Below, piece after piece: positions 7,386 through 15,292 of a stretch of 57,407 nucleotides of DNA. Below the pieces are notes generated by a model, which worked only from the letters and a program-made list of their open reading frames with translations, was not told the origin of the DNA and did no database searches. Positions within the stretch are counted from its first letter, which is position 1. Every line of letters starts with the position of its first letter. Origin of the DNA: Clostridia bacterium (GTDB taxonomy: Bacteria > Bacillota > Clostridia > Oscillospirales > Acutalibacteraceae); the NCBI GenBank assembly GCA_017398485.1, contig JAFQFY010000077.1, forward strand, positions 1 to 57,407, in the 5' to 3' direction. The position numbers and the translations under genes are program-made.

Positions 7386-8372
7386 TTATTTTTCGGCGGT
7401 GAAGACGTCACCGGCTTTAGCTCGGATATCCAACGTGTTGGATACCACCTTCGCGGTAGTCTCACCGGTGCGCTCGAGTACCATTTTGTCGCCGTTCTCG
7501 TCGACGATTGTCAGCGTCTTGCCCTCTTCGACAACGCCGGTCAACGGCGTGCCGCCGCCGGCGCCGGTATACCACTGTATACCGCCGTATTCAAAGGACG
7601 GCTTTTCTTGGTCACGGTATTCCTCGGGAACCATGACCTCGTACGGACTGGAAATACCTTCTCCGTAGCGGAAATCGCCGTCGGTGAGCACGATCGTGTA
7701 GGAATAGCAGGTCTTAACTTCACCGTCAACGATGACGTGAAGCACCCAGTCGTGCGCCTTGAAGGAGGATAACGCCTTGGTCGTGGTGGTGGTCGTGGTG
7801 GTAGCCGTGGTCGTGGTGGTCGTCGTAGTCGTCGTAGTCGTAGTCGTAGTCGTCGTCGTGGCGTCTGCACCGAGGTCGACGAGCACGTAGGTACTGAAAT
7901 GGGTCAGCTGTGCAACGACCGTGCGCGCGTCGGCGTTGACGGTGGAGGTGATCTCCTCGGTGGTGCCGTCGTCTGCCACGTAGTAGACGCGCACGTTATC
8001 GCTGTAATCGTCAGGGATCGTAAAGGTAACGGCGAGCGTGCCGTTGGGCTGTACCTCGGCGTTGTCCTTGACGGCGTTAAATTCAAAGACGGTGAATTTC
8101 TCCGCCACATCGGCAACGGCGGTCTGTGCGCGGGTGTATACCGCGCCGGAGGTGATCTTTTCGGCGATGACCTCGGTGCCCTCTTCAAAGACCTCGTTGG
8201 TCTCGGGAAGAACGACGGCGCCGATCTCGATCGCGTCAGAGCTGTTCGGCTCGGGAGCTTCGCTGTCCGTGCTCGGCGCGGAAGAGCTGCTGTTGTCGCC
8301 GCCCGTGCCGCCGCAGGCGACGAGGGAAACGAGCAGAAGCATCGCAAATAAGACTGCCAACATTTTTTTCAT
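7386..8372 (-). CDS. Thr-rich-linker lipoprotein of unknown function
   Basis: A 328-residue predicted lipoprotein: signal peptide with lipobox LVAC (Cys20), then a Ser/Gly/acidic spacer (21-48), a first globular part (about 49-170, beta-rich, ending VAQLTHFSTYVLVDLG), a linker of 18 Thr, one Ala and 8 Thr (about 177-203), and a C-terminal beta domain (about 208-328; LTIVDENGDKMVLERT). I do not recognise either globular domain with confidence; the first resembles a short bacterial beta-sandwich with a VRVYYVADDGTTEEI strand pair. It is a single-gene unit with a consensus promoter and its own terminator, so it is probably abundant. Location is inferred as the outer face of the cytoplasmic membrane. 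The linker is a candidate for glycosylation. Confidence 0.85.
   Translation of the reverse strand: MKKMLAVLFAMLLLVSLVACGGTGGDNSSSSAPSTDSEAPEPNSSDAIEIGAVVLPETNEVFEEGTEVIAEKITSGAVYTRAQTAVADVAEKFTVFEFNAVKDNAEVQPNGTLAVTFTIPDDYSDNVRVYYVADDGTTEEITSTVNADARTVVAQLTHFSTYVLVDLGADATTTTTTTTTTTTTTTTTTATTTTTTTTKALSSFKAHDWVLHVIVDGEVKTCYSYTIVLTDGDFRYGEGISSPYEVMVPEEYRDQEKPSFEYGGIQWYTGAGGGTPLTGVVEEGKTLTIVDENGDKMVLERTGETTAKVVSNTLDIRAKAGDVFTAEK
7779..7859 (-). repeat. Threonine codon repeat (ACC/ACG/ACT)n
   Basis: Twenty-seven codons, 26 of them Thr and one Ala, form a trinucleotide-like tract inside the lipoprotein gene. Synonymous codons are mixed, so the tract is partly scrambled at the DNA level but invariant as protein apart from one Ala. 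Tracts like this can expand or contract by slippage. Confidence 0.9.
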
Positions 8373-8423
8373 ACTTTAACACTCCTCTTTTCTGAAAATC
8401 CGGGCGATCTTCGTCCTGTTTTC

Positions 8424-8452
8424 ATTATAATACCATTAAATATAAATGTCAA
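8424..8452 (-). promoter_or_regulatory. Consensus promoter of the Thr-rich lipoprotein
   Basis: On the minus strand: TTGACA (8447-8452), 17-base spacer, TATAAT (8424-8429). Both hexamers match the consensus perfectly, implying strong constitutive transcription. Confidence 0.93.
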
Positions 8453-8464
8453 ATTGAAAAAGAC

Positions 8465-8493
8465 TTGACAAACGTTGGGTGCGGAGGTATACT
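8465..8493 (+). promoter_or_regulatory. Promoter of the TPP riboswitch-thiT unit
   Basis: TTGACA (8465-8470), 17-base spacer, TATACT (8488-8493). It diverges from the lipoprotein promoter; the two -35 elements are only 12 bases apart. Confidence 0.92.
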
Positions 8494-8549
8494 CTTTCTC
8501 GTGGTGAGGCGATACTAGTTAGCCGCGCCGCAAAAAATGAAATAGAGCA

Positions 8550-8635
8550 AACAAGGGGTGCTGTGCAACGCACGGCTGAGAGGGCGAACGCCCAACTCTA
8601 AGACCTGATCCGGGTAATACCGGCGGAGGGATGTT
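8550..8635 (+). promoter_or_regulatory. TPP (THI-box) riboswitch
   Basis: The conserved core is present in order: GGGGTGCT (about 8555), CGGCTGAGAGGG (about 8572-8583), then CCTGATCCGGGTAATACCGG (8604-8623) and GGAGGGATG. This is the thiamine pyrophosphate aptamer. It lies between a sigma-A promoter and a terminator before thiT, so high TPP should switch off thiamine uptake. Confidence 0.97.
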
Positions 8636-8663
8636 ATCACCATACGCGACCTTTGTCGCGGTC

Positions 8664-8691
8664 AGCCTTCGTCGATGACGAGGGCTTTTTT
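8664..8691 (+). terminator. Riboswitch expression-platform terminator
   Basis: A ten-base-pair stem (8664-8673 with 8677-8686, one G-T wobble) with a three-base loop and a TTTTTT tract, 29 bases after the TPP aptamer. It is the likely off-state terminator. A small GCGAC/GTCGC hairpin just before it may take part in the alternative fold. Confidence 0.88.
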
Positions 8692-8720
8692 GTTTGCTCC
8701 GAAAAAGGAGAATGTTGTCT

Positions 8721-9530
8721 ATGAAAAAAAGCCAAAATGTTTTGCGTTTGGTCGAGAGTGCGCTGTTGCTCGCGGTCGCGACCGTGTTGAGCATGATCAA
8801 ACTCATCGATCTGCCCTACGGCGGCAGTGTGACGGCGTGCAGCGCCCTGCCGGTGCTGCTCATCGGGTATCGTCACGGCACGCCGTACGGTCTGTTTTCC
8901 GGCGTGGTGTATGCGCTCGTACAGTTGTTGTTGGGTCTGAACACCTTGTCCTACTGCCCGACGCCGCTGGCGGTGGCGGCGGTCATCGTGCTGGACTATG
9001 TGTTAGCGTTTGTGGTGTTGGGTCTCGGCGGCATCTTCCGCCGAGAGGGTCGCTCGCAGGGGCAGGCGCTGGTGGCGGCGGCAATCACGGTGTGCGCGTT
9101 GCGCTACGTGTTCCACGTGATCTCCGGCTGTACGGTGTGGGCAGGCTTGTCCATTCCCACGGAGGCGGCGTTGCTGTATTCATTGGCGTATAACGCGACC
9201 TATATGCTGCCTGAAACGCTGGTGACGGCGCTCGGCGCTTGGTATCTGTCACGTGCGCTGGACGTGGGCGGCGGTCGCATCGGGCGTGTGGCGAGCGTGG
9301 GCGTGAACGGTCGCGCGTACGCTTGCTCGCTCGTTTCCAAGGCGATGTTTACGCTCACCGCGATCACCGACGTGGTGCTGGTGTTCCGTCATTTACAGGA
9401 CGCTGAAACCGGCGATTTCGTCATCACGGGACTCGCGCAGGTATCGTGGGCGGCGGTGGGCATCGTCACTGCCGTCGGCGTGGTGCTCGGCATTGCGGCG
9501 ATGCTTATCGGCAAAAAGTGTAATCGATGA
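8721..9530 (+). CDS. thiT: Thiamine ECF transporter S component ThiT, with C-terminal extension
   Basis: Integral membrane substrate-binding subunit that captures thiamine and works with a shared ECF energising module (not in this window). Residues 10-180 match ThiT: the SVTACSALPVLLIGYRHG loop, then H132, W140, Y153 and N158 in the HVISGCTVW...YSLAYN motif that lines the thiamine site in known ThiT structures. The family is usually about 180-200 residues; this protein has 269. The extra part (190-269) holds two more predicted membrane spans (about 204-224 and 240-263) not found in standard ThiT. I chose ATG 8721 because AAAGGAG lies nine bases upstream; the frame stays open to 8694 but into the terminator. 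The TPP riboswitch upstream confirms thiamine. Confidence 0.95.
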   Translation: MKKSQNVLRLVESALLLAVATVLSMIKLIDLPYGGSVTACSALPVLLIGYRHGTPYGLFSGVVYALVQLLLGLNTLSYCPTPLAVAAVIVLDYVLAFVVLGLGGIFRREGRSQGQALVAAAITVCALRYVFHVISGCTVWAGLSIPTEAALLYSLAYNATYMLPETLVTALGAWYLSRALDVGGGRIGRVASVGVNGRAYACSLVSKAMFTLTAITDVVLVFRHLQDAETGDFVITGLAQVSWAAVGIVTAVGVVLGIAAMLIGKKCNR

Positions 9531-9535
9531 AAAAG

Positions 9536-9570
9536 AACTGCCCGACCAACGCTTCGTTGGTCGGGCAGTT
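9536..9570. terminator. Bidirectional terminator between thiT and the capsule operon
   Basis: Perfect 16-base-pair stem (9536-9551 with 9555-9570), three-base loop, A-rich and T-rich flanks. It serves thiT and the convergent Wzz-like gene. Confidence 0.92.
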
Positions 9571-9572
9571 TC

Positions 9573-10916
9573 TTATTTGAGAATAAACGCGCCGAGCACG
9601 GGGCGACCGAGTCGGTCGCACAGATCCAGTTCGCGGTAAATATCGTCGTAGGTGGAGGCGTCGAGCGTTTCCGCCAGCACCACCGCGTCGGCGGCGGCGA
9701 CCTTTTCCAGCGCCGATGCATCGTACAACGGGCAGAGCAGAAGTTCGACCGCGATCTTGTTTTCAGCGAGGTCTGTTTTGATATCACCGAGCGTGGCGTT
9801 TTCACGCACGTCGGTGCCGCAACCGATGACGCATATCGTTGGCGTCTCTCCGGCGTTGTGCCGCGTGCTGAGCAGCAGTTGCTTCTCGATGAGCGCCAGC
9901 GTCTCGCGATCGGTAGGCGGCGTGAGCTGGCCGAACACGAACAGGCCGAAACGCTCCGCAAAATCCTCGCGCGACTTCAATTTGCGTGAGAACACGTAGC
10001 CGAGACCGTATATACCGATCATCAGCACCAGACCGGCGGCAAGGCCGAGGATCACCATCTTGACGCTCACCGAGGGCGGCGTCGGCGTGCTGACGGTGCC
10101 GTTGTTCGCGGCGAGCACCTGGTCAACGTACGCCTTTTCGCGATCGGTGAGGGCGTCGCGCGTGCTTTTGAGGTTGTTGCGCAGCGTATTGCAGTTATTG
10201 AGGTTGTTCTGCTGGGTGGTTTTGAGTGACTGATCCGCGCTCATCTGCTCGGTCTGCGCGGCCAGACGGCACTCGTGTGCGCCCAGCGCGGCGCTGACGG
10301 TGGATTGCAGGGTGGCGATATGCGTCTTGACCTCGTTGGCGATGATCGCGCACATATCCTTGTTCGGCGCGATGATCTTCACGTTGAGAATGGCGTGGTC
10401 GGCGGCTTCGAGGGTACCGCTTTCATATTGCAGGGTGGCGGAGACCAGCTCCATGATATACGACGGGTCGTTGTTCGGCGCGATCTTCGCCGCGGCGTCC
10501 TCGTACATGGCGAGGTTATTCAGATGCGTTTGATACAGCGCGGCGGCGGCGTAGCTTTTCGCACCGGTGACGGTATACGACAGCGTCACCGTGTTGACCT
10601 CGCTCGGATCGATCTGCATGAGCAGAGAATGGCGGTTATAATTTGCCTGCGCCTCATATGTCTTTTGGTATTGCAGAGCCTGATTCGCGTTGGCGAGCGA
10701 CGCGCCGGTGAGGGTGATGGTGACCGCGCCGCTTTCCTGTGCGGTGAGTTTATCCTCGTAGGCGCGTCGATCCTTAAGATACTGATAGCCGCCGGCAAGT
10801 AGGGCGGCGACCAGCACGACGATCACGATGCTGCGCCAGCGTCGCAGGATGTGCACCAGCATATCGCGGAAGTTGATGACGATATCCTCTTTTTCATATA
10901 AAGGCTGATGGTTCAT
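9573..10916 (-). CDS. Wzz-type chain-length regulator fused to degenerate BY-kinase-like domain
   Basis: Polysaccharide co-polymerase controlling glycan length or export. The 447-residue protein has a first membrane span (about 28-48), an extracytoplasmic domain rich in helices (50-283) and a second span (about 284-309), the usual Wzz layout. Unlike a 230-250-residue Gram-positive Wzz such as CapA/YveK, it carries a cytosolic C-terminal domain (310-447). This resembles a BY-kinase: the ICVIGCG strand sits where the Walker A should be, and the ADAVVLAETLDASTYDDI...LGRPVLGAFIL segment (409-446) matches the late part of the kinase fold. No GxxxxGKS/T and no Tyr-rich tail exist, so I infer an inactive regulatory remnant. 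It is the last gene of the capsule operon, with a GGAAGGA site. Confidence 0.85.
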   Translation of the reverse strand: MNHQPLYEKEDIVINFRDMLVHILRRWRSIVIVVLVAALLAGGYQYLKDRRAYEDKLTAQESGAVTITLTGASLANANQALQYQKTYEAQANYNRHSLLMQIDPSEVNTVTLSYTVTGAKSYAAAALYQTHLNNLAMYEDAAAKIAPNNDPSYIMELVSATLQYESGTLEAADHAILNVKIIAPNKDMCAIIANEVKTHIATLQSTVSAALGAHECRLAAQTEQMSADQSLKTTQQNNLNNCNTLRNNLKSTRDALTDREKAYVDQVLAANNGTVSTPTPPSVSVKMVILGLAAGLVLMIGIYGLGYVFSRKLKSREDFAERFGLFVFGQLTPPTDRETLALIEKQLLLSTRHNAGETPTICVIGCGTDVRENATLGDIKTDLAENKIAVELLLCPLYDASALEKVAAADAVVLAETLDASTYDDIYRELDLCDRLGRPVLGAFILK

Positions 10917-10934
10917 GGCTTTATCCGTCCTTCC

Positions 10935-11807
10935 TTATCGCAGATAATCGAGATAACTGCGTTCGGTGTCGAAGATGACACCGCCGTGATAGGAGTTTTC
11001 CTGTTTCATGGTCATATAATCACCGTATTGATGGGAGAGCAACACGTCGTAGTCGGCAGGAATGTCGATGGTGGTGTATTCGAAGGGCACTGTCTGTACC
11101 TCGCCGAACGCTTCGGTGGGAAATTGCAGGCGCTCGTCCTGCGGCAGGAAGCTGATCAACCCCACGCGCTTGGTGTGTTGCCCGTTGTAACGGGTGCACG
11201 CCTTTTCCATCTGCTTGTAGATGAAGCGATAAGGTATGACGGAGGCGACGGTGTGCAGAATATTTTTGATGACGGTCTTTTTCGGATTGGCGGGATAGCG
11301 CACCGTGACTTTAAGCAGTTTTTCCCAGAACAGAATGTCGCGGCATTGCTTTTGCCGTGCGTTTTCGTCGTCGGGAATAGCATCGGTGGGGAAAATGTCG
11401 ATAAACACGCCCTGATTAAATGGGAAACGCCCCTGCTCCGACGGCAAAACGGCGGTGGTGTTGCTGTTGCGCAGTTGGGCGTGGCCGCGGCTGTATTTTG
11501 CGTCGTTATAGGCGGTCTGGAAGAAATACGGCGCGTCGAATTCGTCTGCGGCGATGGCGAGCAGGCGCTCGTAATCGTCGCGCATCATCATGATATCAAT
11601 ATCGTCGTCCCACGGGATATACCCCTTGTGGCGAACAGCACCCAGCAGGGTGCCGCCGGAGGCGTAATACCGCAAGCCGTGACGATGGCAGACGTCTTGG
11701 AATTTTTCCAGCAGATCGAGCTGGACGGCCCAGACCTTTTTCATTTGAGCGGAGACGGTGAAGCCGCACCGCTCCTCCTCACGCAGAAATTCGTTATCGA
11801 TCGTCAT
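10935..11807 (-). CDS. LicD-family phosphotransferase
   Basis: LicD proteins transfer phosphocholine or related phospho-groups (for example ribitol/glycerol phosphate) to cell-surface glycans. The 290-residue soluble protein contains the family core: LDLLEKFQDVCHRHGLRYYASGGTLLGAVRHKG followed by the metal-binding WDDDIDIMMMR motif (around residues 40-80) and a FIDIFPTDAIPDD motif further on. It lies between Wzx and Wzz in the capsule operon, with an AAAGGAG site before the ATG. The transferred group cannot be told from sequence; no choline kinase or CDP-choline synthesis gene is nearby. Family assignment is firm, donor and acceptor unknown. Confidence 0.93.
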   Translation of the reverse strand: MTIDNEFLREEERCGFTVSAQMKKVWAVQLDLLEKFQDVCHRHGLRYYASGGTLLGAVRHKGYIPWDDDIDIMMMRDDYERLLAIAADEFDAPYFFQTAYNDAKYSRGHAQLRNSNTTAVLPSEQGRFPFNQGVFIDIFPTDAIPDDENARQKQCRDILFWEKLLKVTVRYPANPKKTVIKNILHTVASVIPYRFIYKQMEKACTRYNGQHTKRVGLISFLPQDERLQFPTEAFGEVQTVPFEYTTIDIPADYDVLLSHQYGDYMTMKQENSYHGGVIFDTERSYLDYLR

Positions 11808-11825
11808 GTCGTTCTCCTTTGCGAT

Positions 11826-13274
11826 TCAGTCTTCGCTTTTTTTGAGTTTTCCTATTATGAATTTCTTTATATCCAGCCACGTGGGGTCACGCGACACGAT
11901 GAGCAGCAGAGCGTAGGTAACGATGCCGACGGCAATCTGCAACAGCGTCACCGAGAAGGACGACTCCAGTGCACGTCCGATGAAGAACACGGGAACAAAC
12001 ATGCCGACGGACAGAAGTAAATACCGCAGGCCGGTGCCGAGGACCTGATACACCGAGATGAAATGCGCCGAATAGGACAGGTACAGCGCCGAGATCAGAA
12101 GCTCGGCCGCGAGCGATGCGATGACGGCGCCATACACGCCCAGTCGCGGAATGAGCAACAGGTTAAGTATAAAATTGCACACCGCTCCGGCGATGATCGC
12201 GCGGTTACTGCGCGCACGCTGGCCGCTGGGAGTGAGATACAGCGTGCCGAGGACGTTGCTGATGCCGATAATAAACAATAAGGGTGCAAACAGCATCATC
12301 AGCGGTACGACGGGTTCGTAGCCGTCGCCGTAGAACCACGGCACGAAGTCTGCCGCGCAGGCGACGATGCCGGCTGCCAGAGGGAATGCGAGCATGAACA
12401 TGAAGCGGAAGGTCCTGTAAATATGCTCGCGGATCATCTTGCGCTTGTTTTGCGCGAAGAGATAGGAGGTGCGCACGCCGACGACGACGTTGAGCGAGGT
12501 GATGACGGTCATCGCGATGTTGATGATCTTATGCGCCTGCTCGTAATAGCCGTTGGCGGTCATATCCTTGGTGATGACGCCGATCATGGTGCGGTCGAGC
12601 ACGGTGTATACCGAGGTGGCAATGGTAGGGACGAAATAGACCAGCGTCTCGCGAATATGCCGTCCGAAATACCATTTGCGCGGCGGTATCCACATGATGG
12701 ACTTTGCCAACTGTGCACGCAGAACGAGGTTGGACAGGAACATACCGCCGCCCTGAATAAGGAAATACAAGACGAGATCGTCGGGCCCCTTGACGAACAG
12801 AAAGATGCACGTGACGCTGAGCAGCTTGACGATGAAGTTGCGCACCATGAGCGCCTTGAAGTTCTCCATCGCCTGGAAGAACCAGTTGCAGTCCACACCG
12901 ACGGTGAGGATGACGATGCCGGCCGCGAGATAGATGCGCATATCACTGCCGGTGAGCAGGATAAAGCCGAGATACAGAGCCAGACAGATCGCCGTCGAGA
13001 TCAGCCGCAGAACGCTCAATTCCCAAAACAGCTTGGACGCTTTTTTGGGATTATCGCGCACGCGCGACACCTCGCGCGTGCCGTACGAGGACAATCCCAG
13101 CGCCGCGAAGAGAGAAAAATACGTGGCGATCGAGTTGACATAACTGTACGTGCCGACGCCGTCGGGCAACAGCACCCGCGAAACGTAGGGTGCCGTGACG
13201 AACGGGATCAGCAACGAGAAGATCTGAAAGCTCAGATTGTATATATAGTTTTTACGAATGTTGCCTGTCGGCAT
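11826..13274 (-). CDS. Wzx-type oligosaccharide flippase
   Basis: Multi-pass membrane protein of the MVF/MATE-like polysaccharide exporter superfamily that flips lipid-linked repeat units across the membrane. The 482 residues hold about 12-14 hydrophobic spans. The N-terminal NYIYNLSFQIFSLLIPFVTAPYVSRVLLPDGVGTYSYV segment is the Wzx/RfbX signature, and a central WYFGRHIRETLVYFVPTIATSVYTVLDRTMIG motif also matches. It is downstream of the Wzy-like polymerase, 30 bases away, with an AGGAGG site. Substrate is undefined. The co-occurrence of Wzx, Wzy and Wzz shows a Wzy-dependent capsule or exopolysaccharide pathway. Confidence 0.94.
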   Translation of the reverse strand: MPTGNIRKNYIYNLSFQIFSLLIPFVTAPYVSRVLLPDGVGTYSYVNSIATYFSLFAALGLSSYGTREVSRVRDNPKKASKLFWELSVLRLISTAICLALYLGFILLTGSDMRIYLAAGIVILTVGVDCNWFFQAMENFKALMVRNFIVKLLSVTCIFLFVKGPDDLVLYFLIQGGGMFLSNLVLRAQLAKSIMWIPPRKWYFGRHIRETLVYFVPTIATSVYTVLDRTMIGVITKDMTANGYYEQAHKIINIAMTVITSLNVVVGVRTSYLFAQNKRKMIREHIYRTFRFMFMLAFPLAAGIVACAADFVPWFYGDGYEPVVPLMMLFAPLLFIIGISNVLGTLYLTPSGQRARSNRAIIAGAVCNFILNLLLIPRLGVYGAVIASLAAELLISALYLSYSAHFISVYQVLGTGLRYLLLSVGMFVPVFFIGRALESSFSVTLLQIAVGIVTYALLLIVSRDPTWLDIKKFIIGKLKKSED

Positions 13275-13304
13275 GATCCGTCCTCCTATATATCCGTCGG
13301 TTGC

Positions 13305-14534
13305 TTATGCGGCGCGTTTGCGCCCGCATTCCAGCGTCATCGCGATAATGACGAGCGCCAGATACGAATACGGCATGTTGGTGATAAACAGCAGTGTAGC
13401 GTAGGTGATGAAAAACGCGGCGATACGTGCGCGGTCGTTGCCTTGACAGCGGCGGATGCACAGGATCGTCGGCACCACGTACAATGCCAGCAGGTAAAGA
13501 CCGCCTTGGGCGAGCAGGACGGTCACGCCCATACTCAACCCGTCGTTGTAGCGTCCCTCGTAGGCGAAGAACGGCACGACCGAGTCGTCGTTCCAGTAGC
13601 CGGTGCCGAAAACGGGGTTGGTCAGCCACGTTTTGATGCAGGCTTGCAGATCGTCCATGCGAATGTAGTAGGAATCGGAGGTCATCTTGTCGCGGATGAG
13701 CACGACGCCCACCAACGCGACGGCCAGCGCCACCGTCGGAAGCAGCAGCATTTTAAGCCGCCGCCCCGTGACGGTGCGGCTTTTGGAGATGATATACCGA
13801 AAGCCGAACACCATCACCACCAGCAGGATCGCCTTTGCGGAAAAGGTGGTCAGTGCGGTGACGCATAAAACGGCGCAGGGGATGATGCGCAGCTTTTCGC
13901 GTAACAGACCCTCCACCGCGGTAGCGTAGACCAGGAACACCGCGAAGCCGGGTGCTTCCATGAACAAGCCGCAGTTGCGCACCAGATCGCGTCCGAAGAA
14001 GCGAATGGATTGGGATTCGTAATAGAGATGGAAATAGGTGTTGCAGGTGCGCTGGGCATCGCCCCAGTAATAGGACGCCGACTGCTTGGGCAACAGACCG
14101 AGGCAGGTGCCGAACACAAAGCACACCAGCGATATGACCGACAGCACCAGTACGATGTCGCTGAGCTTATACAACAGAGAGAAGCATGCCTGCCGATCGT
14201 CCAAAAGTCCCATATACAGCGTCAACAGCAGCAGCGGAATGAGGTAATACAGCAGGTAGCGCGTTGTGTTATACCGCGTTGCGATGAGGTATACCGTGAG
14301 GAACGCGGCGAGCAGGACCAGCCGTTTCCACCGATGCGCGAGCAGGGCGCGTCCGCGCAGGCGCAGGACGATGAGCACCGCCAGCAGAGGATAGCTCAGG
14401 CGGAAAAAGGTGTTGCAGTTTGCCGAAGTGAACAGCGCCCACATGCTGGAATACAGCAACACAAACAGCATTAAGATGTATTCCAGCACCGTCACCAGCG
14501 TGGTGGAGGTGCCGAGGCGTCTGCCCAGCTTCAT
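13305..14534 (-). CDS. Wzy-like polysaccharide polymerase / O-antigen ligase-type membrane protein
   Basis: A 409-residue protein with about ten to eleven hydrophobic spans and one larger extracytoplasmic loop (about residues 285-325, containing GTGYWNDDSVVPFF), the layout of Wzy polymerases and O-antigen ligases, which polymerise repeat units outside the membrane. Sequence in this family is poorly conserved, so the call rests on topology and on its place beside Wzx. I chose the ATG at 14532-14534 because AAGGAGT lies eight bases upstream; the open frame continues to 14678, overlapping the previous gene. Only five bases separate it from the stop codon of the DUF4422 gene. Confidence 0.82.
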   Translation of the reverse strand: MKLGRRLGTSTTLVTVLEYILMLFVLLYSSMWALFTSANCNTFFRLSYPLLAVLIVLRLRGRALLAHRWKRLVLLAAFLTVYLIATRYNTTRYLLYYLIPLLLLTLYMGLLDDRQACFSLLYKLSDIVLVLSVISLVCFVFGTCLGLLPKQSASYYWGDAQRTCNTYFHLYYESQSIRFFGRDLVRNCGLFMEAPGFAVFLVYATAVEGLLREKLRIIPCAVLCVTALTTFSAKAILLVVMVFGFRYIISKSRTVTGRRLKMLLLPTVALAVALVGVVLIRDKMTSDSYYIRMDDLQACIKTWLTNPVFGTGYWNDDSVVPFFAYEGRYNDGLSMGVTVLLAQGGLYLLALYVVPTILCIRRCQGNDRARIAAFFITYATLLFITNMPYSYLALVIIAMTLECGRKRAA

Positions 14535-14539
14535 CGGAG

Positions 14540-15292
14540 TCAACTCCTTAATTTTTTCAACGTGAACAGCAGGCGGTTTTTCTGCCGACGGGCGAACATC
14601 CGTAACGCCTGCTTGGCGGTTTTTTGGGTGTTTTTGACCTTCACCTTGCGCACGCGCAGACCGTTGTGCGCGACCCACACGTTGAGCAGGCGTTCGGACA
14701 AAAATCCGTACAGCCGTTTCTGGTAGTCGGTGTAGCCGGTCATATCCACGTGTTTTTCAAGCTCGAACAGCACCGCGAACAGCCATGCGCAATAGGCGTC
14801 GAACAACTCGGCGCGCGTGATGAGCATGTTGAACAGATGCAGTTGGTTATTCGCCATGACCGCGTCGAAATCGGGCAAGTAGGCGGCGTCCACCGTCTCC
14901 ACCGCCCGACGCAGTGATACGAGATCCTTTTCGTGACCGCTGTACAGGGTGAACTCCTCCCACGCGGTCTCGCGCAGAAATTCCGTCGGCGGCAGGATGA
15001 TATCGTGTGTGGCGAGTATGGCGCGAATATCCTCCTGCGAAAGAGTACGCCCGTTTTTGACGAAGAAGCGGCGATAGTGCACCAGCCCCTTATAGTCGTC
15101 GGTGCGGTTCTTCCAGATCCAATACAGACCTGTCAGCTCGCAGAAGTGGGGATTTTTCTCGGAGATATGCTCTCCGGTGTTGTCTTTGGTATAGGGCAGG
15201 TCGGGACCGTTCGCCGCGCCGACCTGCAAGGGGATATACCCCTCGATAGCCGCGGCGTCGTAGGCCTTGTGCGCGGCAACGTATACAGCCAT
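14540..15292 (-). CDS. DUF4422-family glycosyltransferase-like protein
   Basis: A 250-residue cytosolic protein of the DUF4422 family found in capsule and lipopolysaccharide loci. Visible family features are the N-terminal YVAAHKAYD strand, the GEHISEKNPHFCELTGLYWIWKN segment and the GLVHYRRFF motif; the latter two are the hallmark of the family. Such proteins are generally treated as glycosyltransferases, but few have been tested. The last 40 residues are strongly basic (Arg/Lys-rich), which may attach the protein to the membrane surface. Its ATG overlaps the upstream stop codon by one base (TAATG), showing translational coupling. Confidence 0.9.
   Translation of the reverse strand: MAVYVAAHKAYDAAAIEGYIPLQVGAANGPDLPYTKDNTGEHISEKNPHFCELTGLYWIWKNRTDDYKGLVHYRRFFVKNGRTLSQEDIRAILATHDIILPPTEFLRETAWEEFTLYSGHEKDLVSLRRAVETVDAAYLPDFDAVMANNQLHLFNMLITRAELFDAYCAWLFAVLFELEKHVDMTGYTDYQKRLYGFLSERLLNVWVAHNGLRVRKVKVKNTQKTAKQALRMFARRQKNRLLFTLKKLRS

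Noticed and set aside
7779..7859. CRISPR-like or tandem repeat array
   Set aside because: The repeat is a Thr codon tract inside a gene, without spacers.
12423..13868. A 481-residue plus-strand frame across the Wzx and Wzy genes
   Set aside because: Antisense shadow rich in Arg, His and Asp, no ribosome site and it crosses two real genes.
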